Origin: Sinomonas albida
Lineage (GTDB): Bacteria; Actinomycetota; Actinomycetes; Actinomycetales; Micrococcaceae
Assembly (NCBI RefSeq): GCF_004919045.1
Contig: NZ_SWDW01000006.1
Coordinates: 1 to 64,000 of the forward strand
Length of the DNA: 64,000 nt
Direction: 5' to 3'
A program made the translations under genes and the position numbers. The notes under the pieces are model-generated. The model ran no database searches. It saw nothing but the letters and a program-made list of their open reading frames with translations, and was not told the DNA's origin. The first letter of the stretch is position 1; every line of letters begins with the position of its first letter. Shown here piece after piece: positions 8,760 through 17,080 of this stretch.

Positions 8760-9773
8760 TCAGCTTCCGGCGAGAATCTTGGAGAGGTACCGTGCCACGG
8801 CACGCACGGCGGCCATGGTCGCCGGGTAGTCCATGCGGGTCGGGCCAAGAATGCCGATCTTGGCATCGTCACGCCCGTAGCCCGTGGCCACGACCGAGGT
8901 CTCCAAGAGCGAATCCGCCGCCGTCTCGTGGCCGATCGCGACTGCCACGCCACGTGGATCGCTCGCCATCTCGGAGAGGAGGCGCAGGAGGACGACCTGC
9001 TCCTCGAGGGCCTCGAGGACGGGCGAGATGCTGAGGAGGAAATCGCTGTTGGACCGCGCGAGGTAGGCGGTCCCGGCGGTGACGATCCTTTCCTCCCGGG
9101 AGGACGCGGCGAGCGTCCCGAGGGCGGCCGCGAGCTCGGTTGCGACGGCCTTGTCCTGCGGCATGAGCGTGTCCATGACACGGGCAAGGTTCGCGCCGAG
9201 CTGACCCACGGGCTGGCCTGCGGCGGCCGCGAGGAAGCTCTGGCGCAGGAACGCGAGGCGGTCGTGGTCCAGATCCTCGCCCACGGTCACCACGCGCTGC
9301 TCGACGGTGCCGCTATCCGCGATGAGCACGAGCAGGACCTGGCGCGGCGCGAGGCCCACGGCCTCGATGTGCCGCACGCGGGCCCGCCCGAGCTGCGGAT
9401 ACTGGACGACGGCGACCTGGTTCGTGAGGTGGGAAAGGAGACGTACCGTGCGCTCGAGGACGTCGTCGAGATCGTCGGCCCCTTCGAGGAGGGACTGGAT
9501 CGCGTGCCGCTCGGCCGCCGAGAGCGGCCGGACGGTTGAGAGCTGGTCCACGAACACCCGGTAGCCCTTGTCGGTGGGCACTCGTCCCGCGCTCGTGTGC
9601 GGGGCTGCGATGAGGCCCTCGTCCTCGAGCGCGGCCATGTCGTTGCGGATGGTCGCGCTCGACACCCCGAGACGGTGACGCTCGACGAGTGCCTTCGAGC
9701 CCACGGGCTCACGGTAGTGGACGTAGTCCTCGACGATGGCCCTGAGCACCTCGAGCTTGCGCGGCTCGTTCAT
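8760..9773 (-). CDS. hrcA: Heat-inducible transcription repressor HrcA
   Basis: Repressor of class I heat-shock genes; it binds CIRCE and is kept active by GroE. Seen in 337 aa: N-terminal winged helix ([42 protein letters not shown]), then GAF-like and C-terminal domains. ATG at 9773 follows GGGAGGTGG. A CIRCE element lies 58 bp upstream, so it is autoregulated together with dnaJ and rsmE. Diverges from the DUF3097 gene. Confidence 0.97.
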   Translation of the reverse strand: MNEPRKLEVLRAIVEDYVHYREPVGSKALVERHRLGVSSATIRNDMAALEDEGLIAAPHTSAGRVPTDKGYRVFVDQLSTVRPLSAAERHAIQSLLEGADDLDDVLERTVRLLSHLTNQVAVVQYPQLGRARVRHIEAVGLAPRQVLLVLIADSGTVEQRVVTVGEDLDHDRLAFLRQSFLAAAAGQPVGQLGANLARVMDTLMPQDKAVATELAAALGTLAASSREERIVTAGTAYLARSNSDFLLSISPVLEALEEQVVLLRLLSEMASDPRGVAVAIGHETAADSLLETSVVATGYGRDDAKIGILGPTRMDYPATMAAVRAVARYLSKILAGS

Positions 9774-9830
9774 TCCACCTCCCCTGAGGACGACATCGGC
9801 AGCGCTGCGTGCCGGCTTCCGAGCGAATTC

Positions 9831-9857
9831 TTAGCACTCTCTCTCCCCAAGTGCTAG
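9831..9857 (-). promoter_or_regulatory. CIRCE operator (HrcA site)
   Basis: TTAGCACTC, 9-nt spacer, AAGTGCTAG. The left arm is a perfect match to the CIRCE consensus TTAGCACTC-N9-GAGTGCTAA; the right arm differs at the first and last base. Spacing is exactly that expected. It lies between the likely -10 region (CATAAT on the minus strand, near 9862) and the hrcA start, so bound HrcA would block the hrcA-dnaJ-rsmE transcript. Confidence 0.93.
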
Positions 9858-9865
9858 ATCTATTA

Positions 9866-9884
9866 TGCTCCCCGCCCGGGAGCA
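9866..9884. repeat. Inverted repeat beside CIRCE
   Basis: Perfect inverted repeat TGCTCCC-CGCCC-GGGAGCA, 8 bp from the CIRCE and just upstream of the minus-strand CATAAT sequence, i.e. in the -35/-10 spacer of the presumed hrcA promoter. It could be a second operator, or chance in GC-rich DNA. Confidence 0.5.
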
Positions 9885-9994
9885 ACCCAGCATACGGGAC
9901 ACGCCGCGGCCTCGCGGGCCGTGCCCGACCGCCCACGTAGCATGGAGCGGATCCGCTCGGCGACAAGCTCTGCAGCAAGGAGGGTTCGGACCTC

Positions 9995-10837
9995 ATGTCC
10001 TATGACCAGTGGGGGCCGATGGACCTCGCAGCCCCGAAGAAGACCGCTCCCCCGGACGTGCCCATCGAATTGGGCATGGTCCTCGAAGACTCCCAGAGCG
10101 GCTGGGTCGGTGCCGTCACGCGCGTTGAGAAGTCCGGCGGCATGCACGTGTTCAGCCTCGAGGACCGCCGCGGGCGCTCGCGTTCGTTCGAGCTCGGATT
10201 CGGCTTCCTGCTAGAGGGCCGGCCGATCCGGCTCACGCCCCCCGCAGCCCGGAAGGCGCCGTCGGGCCCCAAGCGCACCGCCTCGGGTTCCGTCGCCGTC
10301 GAAGGCTCCCGAGCGCGCGTCGCCCGGGCGAGCCGCATCTGGGTCGAAGGCAAGCACGACGCCGAGCTCGTCGAGCGGGTGTGGGGAGACGACCTGCGCG
10401 TCGAAGGGATCGTTGTCGAGCCGCTGCACGGCGTCGACGATCTCGCTGCCGCCGTCGCCGACTTCCAGCCCGGCCCCGAGCGCCGGCTCGGCATCCTCGT
10501 GGACCACCTCGTGGCCGGTTCGAAGGAGAGCCGGATCGCGGAGCGTGCCCTGGCCGTGCCCGGCGCCTCGGGCAACGTTCTCATCGTCGGGCACCCGTAC
10601 GTCGACGTGTGGCAGGCCATCAGGCCCCAGACTCTCGGCATCCCCGCGTGGCCGGTGGTACCGCGCGGGACCGATTGGAAGACCGGCATCCTCCGCGCCT
10701 TCGGCTGGCCCCACGAGACGGCCGAGGACATCGGCCTGGGCTGGCAGAAGCTCCTCGGCGCGGTAAGGAGCTACGCGGATCTCGAACCAGCCCTCCTCGG
10801 CAGGGTTGAAGAGGTCATCGATTTTCTGACGGTGTAA
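9995..10837 (+). CDS. DUF3097 family protein (Toprim-like)
   Basis: Actinobacterial protein of unknown function, 280 aa. Seen: an N-terminal beta-rich part (about 1-80) with VLEDSQSGWVGAVTRVEKSG, a basic Ala/Pro linker, and a C-terminal part with IWVEGKHDAELVERVWG and ILVDHLVAGSKESR, resembling a Toprim fold (EGxxDA, then DxD-like acidic sites) found in primases and nucleases. Start ATG at 9995 behind AAGGAGGG. It diverges from hrcA and is followed 51 bp later by a DUF4870 gene. A nucleic-acid role is inference. Confidence 0.85.
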   Translation: MSYDQWGPMDLAAPKKTAPPDVPIELGMVLEDSQSGWVGAVTRVEKSGGMHVFSLEDRRGRSRSFELGFGFLLEGRPIRLTPPAARKAPSGPKRTASGSVAVEGSRARVARASRIWVEGKHDAELVERVWGDDLRVEGIVVEPLHGVDDLAAAVADFQPGPERRLGILVDHLVAGSKESRIAERALAVPGASGNVLIVGHPYVDVWQAIRPQTLGIPAWPVVPRGTDWKTGILRAFGWPHETAEDIGLGWQKLLGAVRSYADLEPALLGRVEEVIDFLTV

Positions 10838-10888
10838 TTCGGTATTCTTGGAGCAGCCCTGAGACCTTCGACCCCGCAAGGACGTGCT

Positions 10889-11293
10889 GTGCCCCAGAAC
10901 TGGCAGGACCACGAAGAGCCCCATTCGAGGAGGCTCGGCAACGTGGGCGGCAGCGAGCAGTTCACGGCTAGCGAGGACCGCCAGTGGGCCACGCTCGCGC
11001 ACTTCGGCGGAATCCTCGGATGCCTCCCGTCGCTGCTCGTCTACCTTTCCTTCAAAGACCGTGGGCCGTTTACCGCCCAGGAGTCCAAGGAGGCGCTCAA
11101 CTTCACGCTCCCGCCGACGCTCGCAGCCCTGTTCCTGAACCTGCTTTCGTTCATCCCGGTGGTCGGCAGCTTCTTTGCGGTCCTGGCGACGCTCGTGTGG
11201 GTTGCCCTCGCCGTGATGTCCGTCGCGGCCGGCATCGAGGTCAACCGCGGCCAGCCCTTCCGCTACAGGTTCAACCTCCGCTGGATCAAGTAG
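10889..11293 (+). CDS. DUF4870 (Tic20-like) membrane protein
   Basis: Small membrane protein, 134 aa. Seen: charged N-terminal tail (about 1-30), then ATLAHFGGILGCLPSLLVYL, FKDRGPFTAQESKEALNF, and two further hydrophobic helices before the tail RFNLRWIK; this order is the DUF4870 pattern. Function unknown. GTG at 10889 follows AAGGA. Likely co-transcribed with the DUF3097 gene; converges on hemW with 16 bp between stops. Confidence 0.85.
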   Translation: MPQNWQDHEEPHSRRLGNVGGSEQFTASEDRQWATLAHFGGILGCLPSLLVYLSFKDRGPFTAQESKEALNFTLPPTLAALFLNLLSFIPVVGSFFAVLATLVWVALAVMSVAAGIEVNRGQPFRYRFNLRWIK

Positions 11294-11309
11294 CCGCCGG
11301 CTCTCGCAG

Positions 11310-12569
11310 CTAGGGCATGAGCCGGCGCACGACCGCATCCGCGAGTAGGCGTCCCGCGAGGGTCAGCACGAGGGTTCCATGCAGGGCCGCGGGGCCTTCC
11401 ACGAGCCCTTCGGCGATGAGCCCCGCGACCTCGCGGCGCGCCTCGGGCGCGAGCAGGGCGACCGGCAGCCCGTCGGCGAGCCGCAGCTCGAGAATGATCC
11501 GCTCCTCGAGCCGCGTCGCGGCGTCGAGCGTCTCCCGTCCCGCTGCCGGCGACTCCCCTTGCGCGAGGCGCGCCGCATAGGCGCGCGGATGCTTGACGTT
11601 CCACCAGCGCACTCCGCCGACGTGCGAATGCGCCCCCGGGCCGACACCCCACCAGTCGCCCCCGCGCCAGTAGGCGAGGTTGTGGCGGCACTCGAAGCGC
11701 CGGCTTGCGCCGCCGTCGTCCGCTGCTCCCCCGGCGCCGCGCGCCCAATTGCTCACCTCGTACCAATGGAAGCCCGCTTCTCCCAGCGCGGCGTCGGCGA
11801 GCTCGTATTTGGCGGCGTGGTCGTCGTCGTCCACGTTCGGTACCTGGCCGCGACGGATCTGGGCGGCTAGCTTGGTGCCTTCCTCGACGATGAGGGCGTA
11901 GGCGCTCACGTGGTCGGGCTCGCATTCGAGCGCGGCGTCGAGCGACGTGCGCCAGTCGTCCATGCTCTCGCCCGGTGTTCCGTAGATGAGGTCGAGGCTC
12001 ACGTCGAGGCCGGCGTCCCGCGCCCAGCGCACGGCCTCGGGGACTCGGCTCGGTGTGTGGGTGCGATCCAAGACCTTGAGAACGTGCGGAACGGCGGACT
12101 GCATGCCGAAGGAGACGCGCGTGCATCCGGCCTCCCTCAGTGCGGCAAGGGAGTCCGGGGTGACGGAGTCCGGATTCGCCTCGGTAGTCACTTCGGCGCC
12201 CGGCTCAAGGCCCCATTCGGCGACGGCGGCGCCGAGGATCGCGGCGAGGTCGCCCGCCGGGAGCAGCGTGGGCGTGCCCCCGCCGAAGAACACCGTGGAC
12301 AGACGACGGCGAGGCACGCCCGAGGCGTCGAGCGCGCGGGCCGCGAGCCGCGCCTCGGCGACGGCGGTCTGCGCGTACTCGGCCTGCGACGCCCCGCCGC
12401 CGAGCTCGGCCGCGGTGTAGGTGTTGAAGTCGCAATAGCCGCAGCGGACCGAGCAGAACGGGATGTGGGCGTAGAGCGAGAAGCCCCGCGCCTCGGCGCC
12501 GATGGACGCCTGGGGCGGCAGGACGCCGTCGGCCGGTGCGGGGTCTCCGAGTGGAAGTGTGCTGGGCAC
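11310..12569 (-). CDS. hemW: Radical SAM heme chaperone HemW
   Basis: HemN-like radical SAM protein; HemW members bind and transfer heme rather than oxidise coproporphyrinogen, and the gene is often misnamed coproporphyrinogen III oxidase. Seen in 419 aa: AHIPFCSVRCGYCDFNTY, where CxxxCxxC holds the 4Fe-4S cluster, FFGGGTPTLL, and a C-terminal HemN region. True HemN carries an extra N-terminal Cys in CxxxCxxCxC; here the position after CGYC is Asp-Phe, the HemW form. GTG at 12569 behind TGGAG. Lies 62 bp downstream of lepA. Confidence 0.93.
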   Translation of the reverse strand: MPSTLPLGDPAPADGVLPPQASIGAEARGFSLYAHIPFCSVRCGYCDFNTYTAAELGGGASQAEYAQTAVAEARLAARALDASGVPRRRLSTVFFGGGTPTLLPAGDLAAILGAAVAEWGLEPGAEVTTEANPDSVTPDSLAALREAGCTRVSFGMQSAVPHVLKVLDRTHTPSRVPEAVRWARDAGLDVSLDLIYGTPGESMDDWRTSLDAALECEPDHVSAYALIVEEGTKLAAQIRRGQVPNVDDDDHAAKYELADAALGEAGFHWYEVSNWARGAGGAADDGGASRRFECRHNLAYWRGGDWWGVGPGAHSHVGGVRWWNVKHPRAYAARLAQGESPAAGRETLDAATRLEERIILELRLADGLPVALLAPEARREVAGLIAEGLVEGPAALHGTLVLTLAGRLLADAVVRRLMP

Positions 12570-12591
12570 CTACTCCACCGCCGTCCCGAGT

Positions 12592-12617
12592 GCGCCCGTC
12601 TTCCGAGAGGCGGGCGC
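12592..12617 (-). terminator. Possible hairpin after lepA
   Basis: GCGCCCG (12592-12598) pairs with CGGGCGC (12611-12617) across a 12-nt loop, 15 nt past the lepA stop. No U tract, so termination is uncertain; it may instead slow or process the lepA-hemW transcript. Confidence 0.3.
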
Positions 12618-12631
12618 CAAGGACACCTTCA

Positions 12632-14485
12632 CTACTTCTTCGCCTTGTCCTTCGATTCGTCGGTCGTGAGGGCCGCGATGAACGCCTCCTGGGGGACCTC
12701 GACGCGGCCCACCATCTTCATGCGCTTCTTGCCCTCCTTCTGCTTCTCGAGCAGCTTGCGCTTACGCGTGATGTCGCCGCCGTAGCACTTCGCGAGGACG
12801 TCCTTGCGGATGGCCCGGATGTTCTCGCGGGCAATGATCCGCGAGCCGATCGCCGCCTGGATCGGCACCTCGAACTGCTGGCGCGGGATGAGCTCGCGCA
12901 GCTTCGACGTCATCATCACACCGTAGGAATAAGCCTTGTCGCGGTGGGTGATCGCGCTGAAGGCGTCGACCGTCTCGCCCTGGAGCAGGATGTCCACCTT
13001 GACGAGGTCCGCCGCCTGCTCGCCGTCCGCCTTCCAGTCGAGGGAGGCGTAGCCGCGCGTCTTCGACTTGAGCTGGTCGAAGAAGTCGAACACGATCTCG
13101 GCGAGCGGGATCCAGTAGCGGAGCTCGACGCGGTCCTCGGAGAGGTAGTCCATGCCCTTCATCTGGCCGCGGCGGCCCTGGCACAGATCCATGATGGCGC
13201 CCACGAATTCGTTGGGCGCAAGGATGGTCGCGGACACCATCGGCTCGCGGACTTCCTTGACCTTGCCCACCGGGAACTCGCTCGGGTTCGTGACCGTCAC
13301 GACCGACTTGTCCTCGAGCGTGACCTCGTAGATGACGTTCGGGGCGGTCGAGATGAGGTCGAGGTTGAACTCGCGCTCGAGGCGCTCGCGCACGATCTCG
13401 AGGTGGAGGAGGCCCAGGAAGCCCACGCGGAAGCCGAAGCCGAGGGCCGCCGACGTCTCGGGCTCGTACACGAGCGCCGCGTCGTTGAGCTTGAGCTTGT
13501 CGAGTGCATCGCGGAGGTCCGGGTAGTCGGAGCCGTCAAGCGGGTAGAGCCCCGAGAAGACCATGGGCTTCGGGTCCTGGTACCCGCCGAGGGACTGCGC
13601 CGCCGGGCGGGAGAGGTTCGTGATCGTGTCGCCGACCTTGGACTGGCGGACATCCTTCACACCGGTGATGAGGTAGCCCACCTCGCCGACGCCGAGACCC
13701 TTGCTCGGGGCCGGTTCGGGCGAGATGACGCCGATCTCGAGGAGCTCGTGGCTCGCCTTCGTCGACATCATCTGGATGCGCTCGCGCGGCGAGAGCGAGC
13801 CGTCGACCACCCGGACGTACGTGACGACGCCGCGGTACGTGTCGTAGACCGAGTCGAAGATCATGGCGCGCGCCGGCGCGTTCGCGTCGCCCACCGGCGC
13901 GGGGATGTCCCGCACGATGCGGTCGAGAAGCCCCTCGACACCCACGCCCGTCTTGCCTGAGACCCGCAGCACGTCCTGAGGGTCGCCACCGATGAGGTTG
14001 GCGAGCTCCTCGGCGTACTTCTCTGGCTGCGCCGCGGGGAGGTCGATCTTGTTGAGGACCGGGATGATGTGGAGGTCGTTCTCCATCGCGAGATACAGAT
14101 TCGCGAGCGTCTGGGCCTCGATGCCCTGGGCGGCGTCCACGAGCAGCACGGCACCCTCACAGGCCGCGAGAGAGCGTGAGACCTCGTACGTGAAGTCGAC
14201 GTGGCCTGGCGTGTCGATCATGTTGAGCGCGTAGGAGACGTCGTCGAGCTCCCACGGCATGCGCACCGCCTGGGACTTGATCGTGATGCCACGCTCGCGC
14301 TCGATGTCCATGCGGTCGAGGTACTGGGCCTTCATGTCCCGCGACTGGACGACGCCGGTGAACTGCAGCATCCGGTCGGCCAGAGTGGACTTGCCGTGGT
14401 CGATGTGCGCGATGATGCAGAAGTTGCGGATGATCGACGGATCGGTCGCGGCGGGCACCGGGGCGGTGCGGGCCATTGGAGACAC
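12632..14485 (-). CDS. lepA: Elongation factor 4 (LepA)
   Basis: Ribosome-binding translational GTPase (EF4), linked to back-translocation and to initiation or 30S assembly. Seen in 617 aa: G1 [14 protein letters not shown], switch RGITIKSQ, G3 DTPGHVDF, G4 NKIDLP, EF-G-like domains, and the lysine-rich LepA C-terminal domain. Start GTG at 14485 is the longest; ATG at 14476 (MARTAPVP) is as likely. Diverges from rpsT with 306 bp between. Confidence 0.97.
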   Translation of the reverse strand: MSPMARTAPVPAATDPSIIRNFCIIAHIDHGKSTLADRMLQFTGVVQSRDMKAQYLDRMDIERERGITIKSQAVRMPWELDDVSYALNMIDTPGHVDFTYEVSRSLAACEGAVLLVDAAQGIEAQTLANLYLAMENDLHIIPVLNKIDLPAAQPEKYAEELANLIGGDPQDVLRVSGKTGVGVEGLLDRIVRDIPAPVGDANAPARAMIFDSVYDTYRGVVTYVRVVDGSLSPRERIQMMSTKASHELLEIGVISPEPAPSKGLGVGEVGYLITGVKDVRQSKVGDTITNLSRPAAQSLGGYQDPKPMVFSGLYPLDGSDYPDLRDALDKLKLNDAALVYEPETSAALGFGFRVGFLGLLHLEIVRERLEREFNLDLISTAPNVIYEVTLEDKSVVTVTNPSEFPVGKVKEVREPMVSATILAPNEFVGAIMDLCQGRRGQMKGMDYLSEDRVELRYWIPLAEIVFDFFDQLKSKTRGYASLDWKADGEQAADLVKVDILLQGETVDAFSAITHRDKAYSYGVMMTSKLRELIPRQQFEVPIQAAIGSRIIARENIRAIRKDVLAKCYGGDITRKRKLLEKQKEGKKRMKMVGRVEVPQEAFIAALTTDESKDKAKK

Positions 14486-14652
14486 CCTGTACGTCCTCTA
14501 CTGCTGTCTGATGATTGCTACGGTGTAACGAGCACGCCTGCGGCGATTGCTGACTTCCCAGTCTCCCACGGATCTGCGCATCCCGCCGAGCGCTCCCCGT
14601 ACAACGACTGCGGCGCGCCGCGGGGCCGGCCCGGGCACGGTCTCGCCATTCC

Positions 14653-14661
14653 TGCTAATAT
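14653..14661 (+). promoter_or_regulatory. Candidate extended -10 promoter for rpsT
   Basis: TGCTAATAT is a TGn-extended -10 (TAATAT) with no clear -35. Transcription from about 14668 would leave a 5' leader of roughly 125 nt before the rpsT GTG. Apart from this, I see no gene in the 306-bp lepA-rpsT gap. Confidence 0.45.
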
Positions 14662-14791
14662 GGTCTGCTGTGTGTCCGTGCAGGTCGACGGGCACTGATG
14701 GTCGGTCGCCAAAGGCATCCCCACGCCGCTCAGTCGAGGCCGACTTGAAAGCCCTCTAGACCCTGTCAGCAAAACAAGAAAGTTCACACAC

Positions 14792-15052
14792 GTGGCGAAC
14801 ATCAAGTCTCAGAAGAAGCGCATTCTCACCAACGAGAAGGCCCGGCAGCGCAACATGGCCGTGAAGTCCGAGCTCAAGACGCTCATCCGCGCCGTCAAGA
14901 CGGCGGTCGAGGCGGCGGACAAGGATCGCGCTACGGCCGCGCTCGAGCGCGCCAGCAAGAAGCTGGACAAGGCTGTGAGCAAGGGCGTTATCCACAAGAA
15001 CCAGGCGGCGAACCGCAAGTCGGGCATCGCCAAGAAGGTCAACGCGCTCTGA
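14792..15052 (+). CDS. rpsT: 30S ribosomal protein S20
   Basis: Primary 16S rRNA-binding protein of the 30S body. Seen: 86 residues, Lys/Arg/Ala-rich, starting [19 protein letters not shown] and ending [13 protein letters not shown], matching S20 throughout. GTG start at 14792. Single-gene unit with its own promoter candidate and a strong terminator 17 nt downstream. The family is often autoregulated at translation; the unusual start codon and long leader would allow it. Confidence 0.98.
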   Translation: MANIKSQKKRILTNEKARQRNMAVKSELKTLIRAVKTAVEAADKDRATAALERASKKLDKAVSKGVIHKNQAANRKSGIAKKVNAL

Positions 15053-15069
15053 CCACACGTCAGACTCTC

Positions 15070-15110
15070 AGAAGGGGCCGGCATCCACGGGATGCCGGCC
15101 CCTTCTGTTT
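15070..15110 (+). terminator. Intrinsic terminator of rpsT
   Basis: A perfect 17-bp stem (15070-15086 with 15090-15106, core GGGGCCGGCATCC) with loop ACG, followed by GTTTTG. Strongest intrinsic terminator in the window. The 3' arm and T-run are part of a 16-bp triplication that continues to 15148. Confidence 0.93.
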
Positions 15111-15148
15111 TGGGGGCCTTCTGTTTTGGGGGCCTTCTGTTCTGGGGG
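15101..15148. repeat. 16-bp triplication of terminator tail
   Basis: Three copies of CCTTCTGTTTTGGGGG start at 15101, 15117 and 15133; the third has one change (TTCTG for TTTTG). The first copy is the 3' arm plus T-run of the rpsT terminator, so the array looks like slippage of the terminator end. The rest, to 15240, holds nothing recognisable. Confidence 0.9.
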
Positions 15149-15240
15149 CCGCTCGCGGGCCCGGTTGCCGGCTGCTTTGGTGGTTCGCCCCACCGAGTCT
15201 GGCTGGCTGGCCCTTAAAATGCCTCAGAGATTCCCAGGGC

Positions 15241-16110
15241 TCAGCAGCCTTGTCCGTTGGGGTTGATGTTGCAGTCATCGGCGTAGAGGCGGACTTCTGA
15301 GCGCCAGACGGACAGGTCCCTCGGCACGGACGTCACCGCGGCAGTGCCTGCGATTGGTTGGAGGGGGCCGCCGTCGACCGAGAACCGGCCCGCGAAGACC
15401 GTCGTCAGGGACGCGGTGACGTCCCCGGTGCTGCGGTAGACATGGCTCGTCTCCGTTCTCTCCCCCAGCTGTGCCGGCGGCACCGGCCCACCCGGGACCG
15501 CCGTGCTCAAGGCCGTGCCGTCACCGTACGACCACCGGTACTCCACGGGGGCCACCCGCACTTGGACCCTCCGCCCGGCGATCGTGAGCTCGAAGGACTG
15601 CTCCGCCGGCTCGGCGTACAGGTTCGTCTCCGCGCCCTTGAGCGTGTGCCGCCCCGGCTGAGCTCCTAGCAACGGGGCCACGATCGGAAGCTCTCGCAGC
15701 TGCCGCTCCGTCACCGCCACCACCAGGCCCCCACCTGGACGCTCGGGCGGCTCACCTGGATAGAGGCAGCTTGAGTTCAGCCTCTCCGCCTCCCCACCAG
15801 CCCGCTGCCGGTACCAGCTCACGAGCATTCCCTCAGGCTTTTCGGTGCAGGCAGCCGCCGCTGCAGCGCACGACCGGGAATCACCGAAGCCCACCTGATC
15901 CGAAAGACACGCATGCGTGTACGAATACGTATATGGATCGCTCACGCCTTCAGGTAAGGGCGGATACGAGACATGGACGCGACCTTCAGATTTCGTGTGC
16001 ACTTGCACGGACTCGTCGGTCCATTCGCTTTCGACACTGCCTTTCTCAATGTGCGGAAGCTCTGGTCCGGCAGCCAAGACCAGCGCGAAAGCTAGACCTA
16101 GCGCGTTCAT
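15241..16110 (-). CDS. Putative secreted PKD-domain protein
   Basis: Unrecognised protein of 289 aa with a PKD-like fold near the end: YRWSYGDGTALST then a Pro-rich loop and SHVYRSTGDVTASL, the classic WxFGDG...HxY pattern. N-terminus ALGLAFALVLAAG is hydrophobic but lacks the usual positive residues. Cysteines occur in pairs (CAAAAAACTEKP, SSCLYPG, DDCNINPNGQGC), suggesting disulfides outside the cell. ATG at 16110 overlaps the DUF6318 lipoprotein stop (ATGA), so the two are coupled. PKD domains usually mediate surface protein or carbohydrate contacts; the role here is unknown. Confidence 0.75.
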   Translation of the reverse strand: MNALGLAFALVLAAGPELPHIEKGSVESEWTDESVQVHTKSEGRVHVSYPPLPEGVSDPYTYSYTHACLSDQVGFGDSRSCAAAAAACTEKPEGMLVSWYRQRAGGEAERLNSSCLYPGEPPERPGGGLVVAVTERQLRELPIVAPLLGAQPGRHTLKGAETNLYAEPAEQSFELTIAGRRVQVRVAPVEYRWSYGDGTALSTAVPGGPVPPAQLGERTETSHVYRSTGDVTASLTTVFAGRFSVDGGPLQPIAGTAAVTSVPRDLSVWRSEVRLYADDCNINPNGQGC

Positions 16111-16787
16111 GCTCGCCCAGCTTCAGCGGCGAACCATCTCCCATCGGCAAATCGCGCGAAGATGACCTGAGAGCCTTCCGCCCGGCCGCCCGCCCGATCC
16201 TCCGCGATCGAACCATCCTTTGCATAGGTCACAGATCGCGACTCGTCGAGGAAGAAGTACCCAATGACATTTTTGTCCGGATCGAGCGACATGTTGGCCT
16301 CAAATCCTTGGACGTCTCTTCGCGGCCCGGAGCTCCAACCGCCGCCTGAATGAATCCGGGTAGCCTTTTCGATCTGAAATTGACACATCTTGCAAGTCTC
16401 CAGTGACGCTTCTCGCAGTGGTGAGACGTTGCCAGACTCCCGCGCATAGGTAATCGTGTCGAACCAGTACTGCGTGAAGGCCGCGAACCCCTCCTTGGTG
16501 TTCGTTTTCGCTGCCTCGGGCAGCTCGGGCTTCGGGGCATTTCTGGCTGGGCCGTTGGAGCTAGCGGCGGTTGGACGCGGATCCGGAGCGGACGGCGAGC
16601 TGGCCGGCGAAGCCGGGCTCGGGGCCTCGGACTGTGCCGCGTCGGCGGGCACGGAACTGCACGCGCTCAACGTCAGGCAGGTGGCAACAAGGCACGCCAG
16701 CACCGCGGGCACCGAACACGAAACGCGAACCCCCAGGCGACGAAGCACTGTGGGCAAAGAGCGATGGATAGTGCGATTGAGCGCCAT
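16107..16787 (-). CDS. DUF6318 family lipoprotein
   Basis: Predicted lipoprotein, 226 aa. Seen: Arg-rich start, hydrophobic stretch VLACLVATCLTLSAC with lipobox LSAC, a long Ser/Pro/Ala linker (about 45-90), then a globular domain with KEGFAAFTQYWFDTITYA and CKMCQFQIEK, the hallmark region of DUF6318. The fold resembles small NTF2-like domains, which is inference. ATG at 16787 follows GGGGGA. First gene of a two-gene unit with the PKD protein, a pair I associate with Arthrobacter relatives. Confidence 0.8.
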   Translation of the reverse strand: MALNRTIHRSLPTVLRRLGVRVSCSVPAVLACLVATCLTLSACSSVPADAAQSEAPSPASPASSPSAPDPRPTAASSNGPARNAPKPELPEAAKTNTKEGFAAFTQYWFDTITYARESGNVSPLREASLETCKMCQFQIEKATRIHSGGGWSSGPRRDVQGFEANMSLDPDKNVIGYFFLDESRSVTYAKDGSIAEDRAGGRAEGSQVIFARFADGRWFAAEAGRA

Positions 16788-17080
16788 TGACGTCCCCCAA
16801 AGTCGTCGGTGCTGAATCCGCGCCTAAGACCGTGATATTCCGTGGCGCGGCATTCCTACCCTAAACACGACTCGAAGGGCCTCAGTCCGCCTTAGCGAAA
16901 ACTCAGTGGCCGCGGAGCTGGTTTCTACGTGGCCGTTCAGTGCGCGGATCGGACAGCGTCGGCAGGGCGGCACGCCAGCACGGCAGCACGCGGACTCGCA
17001 GCGCAGACCGGGTGCCTGTAACCCGACTGCGCTGGCCTGACGCCAGCACTGCGGTGTGGACCGGTTCGGCTCCGGGCGCC
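16788..17080. other. Intergenic region between DUF6318 gene and holA
   Basis: 293 bp separate the 5' end of the lipoprotein gene from the holA stop. It must hold the promoter of the lipoprotein-PKD unit and the end of the comEA-comEC-holA transcript. I see no tRNA cloverleaf, no open frame with a plausible start, and no strong terminator hairpin. Confidence 0.5.

Noticed and set aside
16788-17080. tRNA or small RNA gene in the long gap
   Set aside because: No cloverleaf, CCA-adjacent acceptor stem or terminator could be identified by eye.
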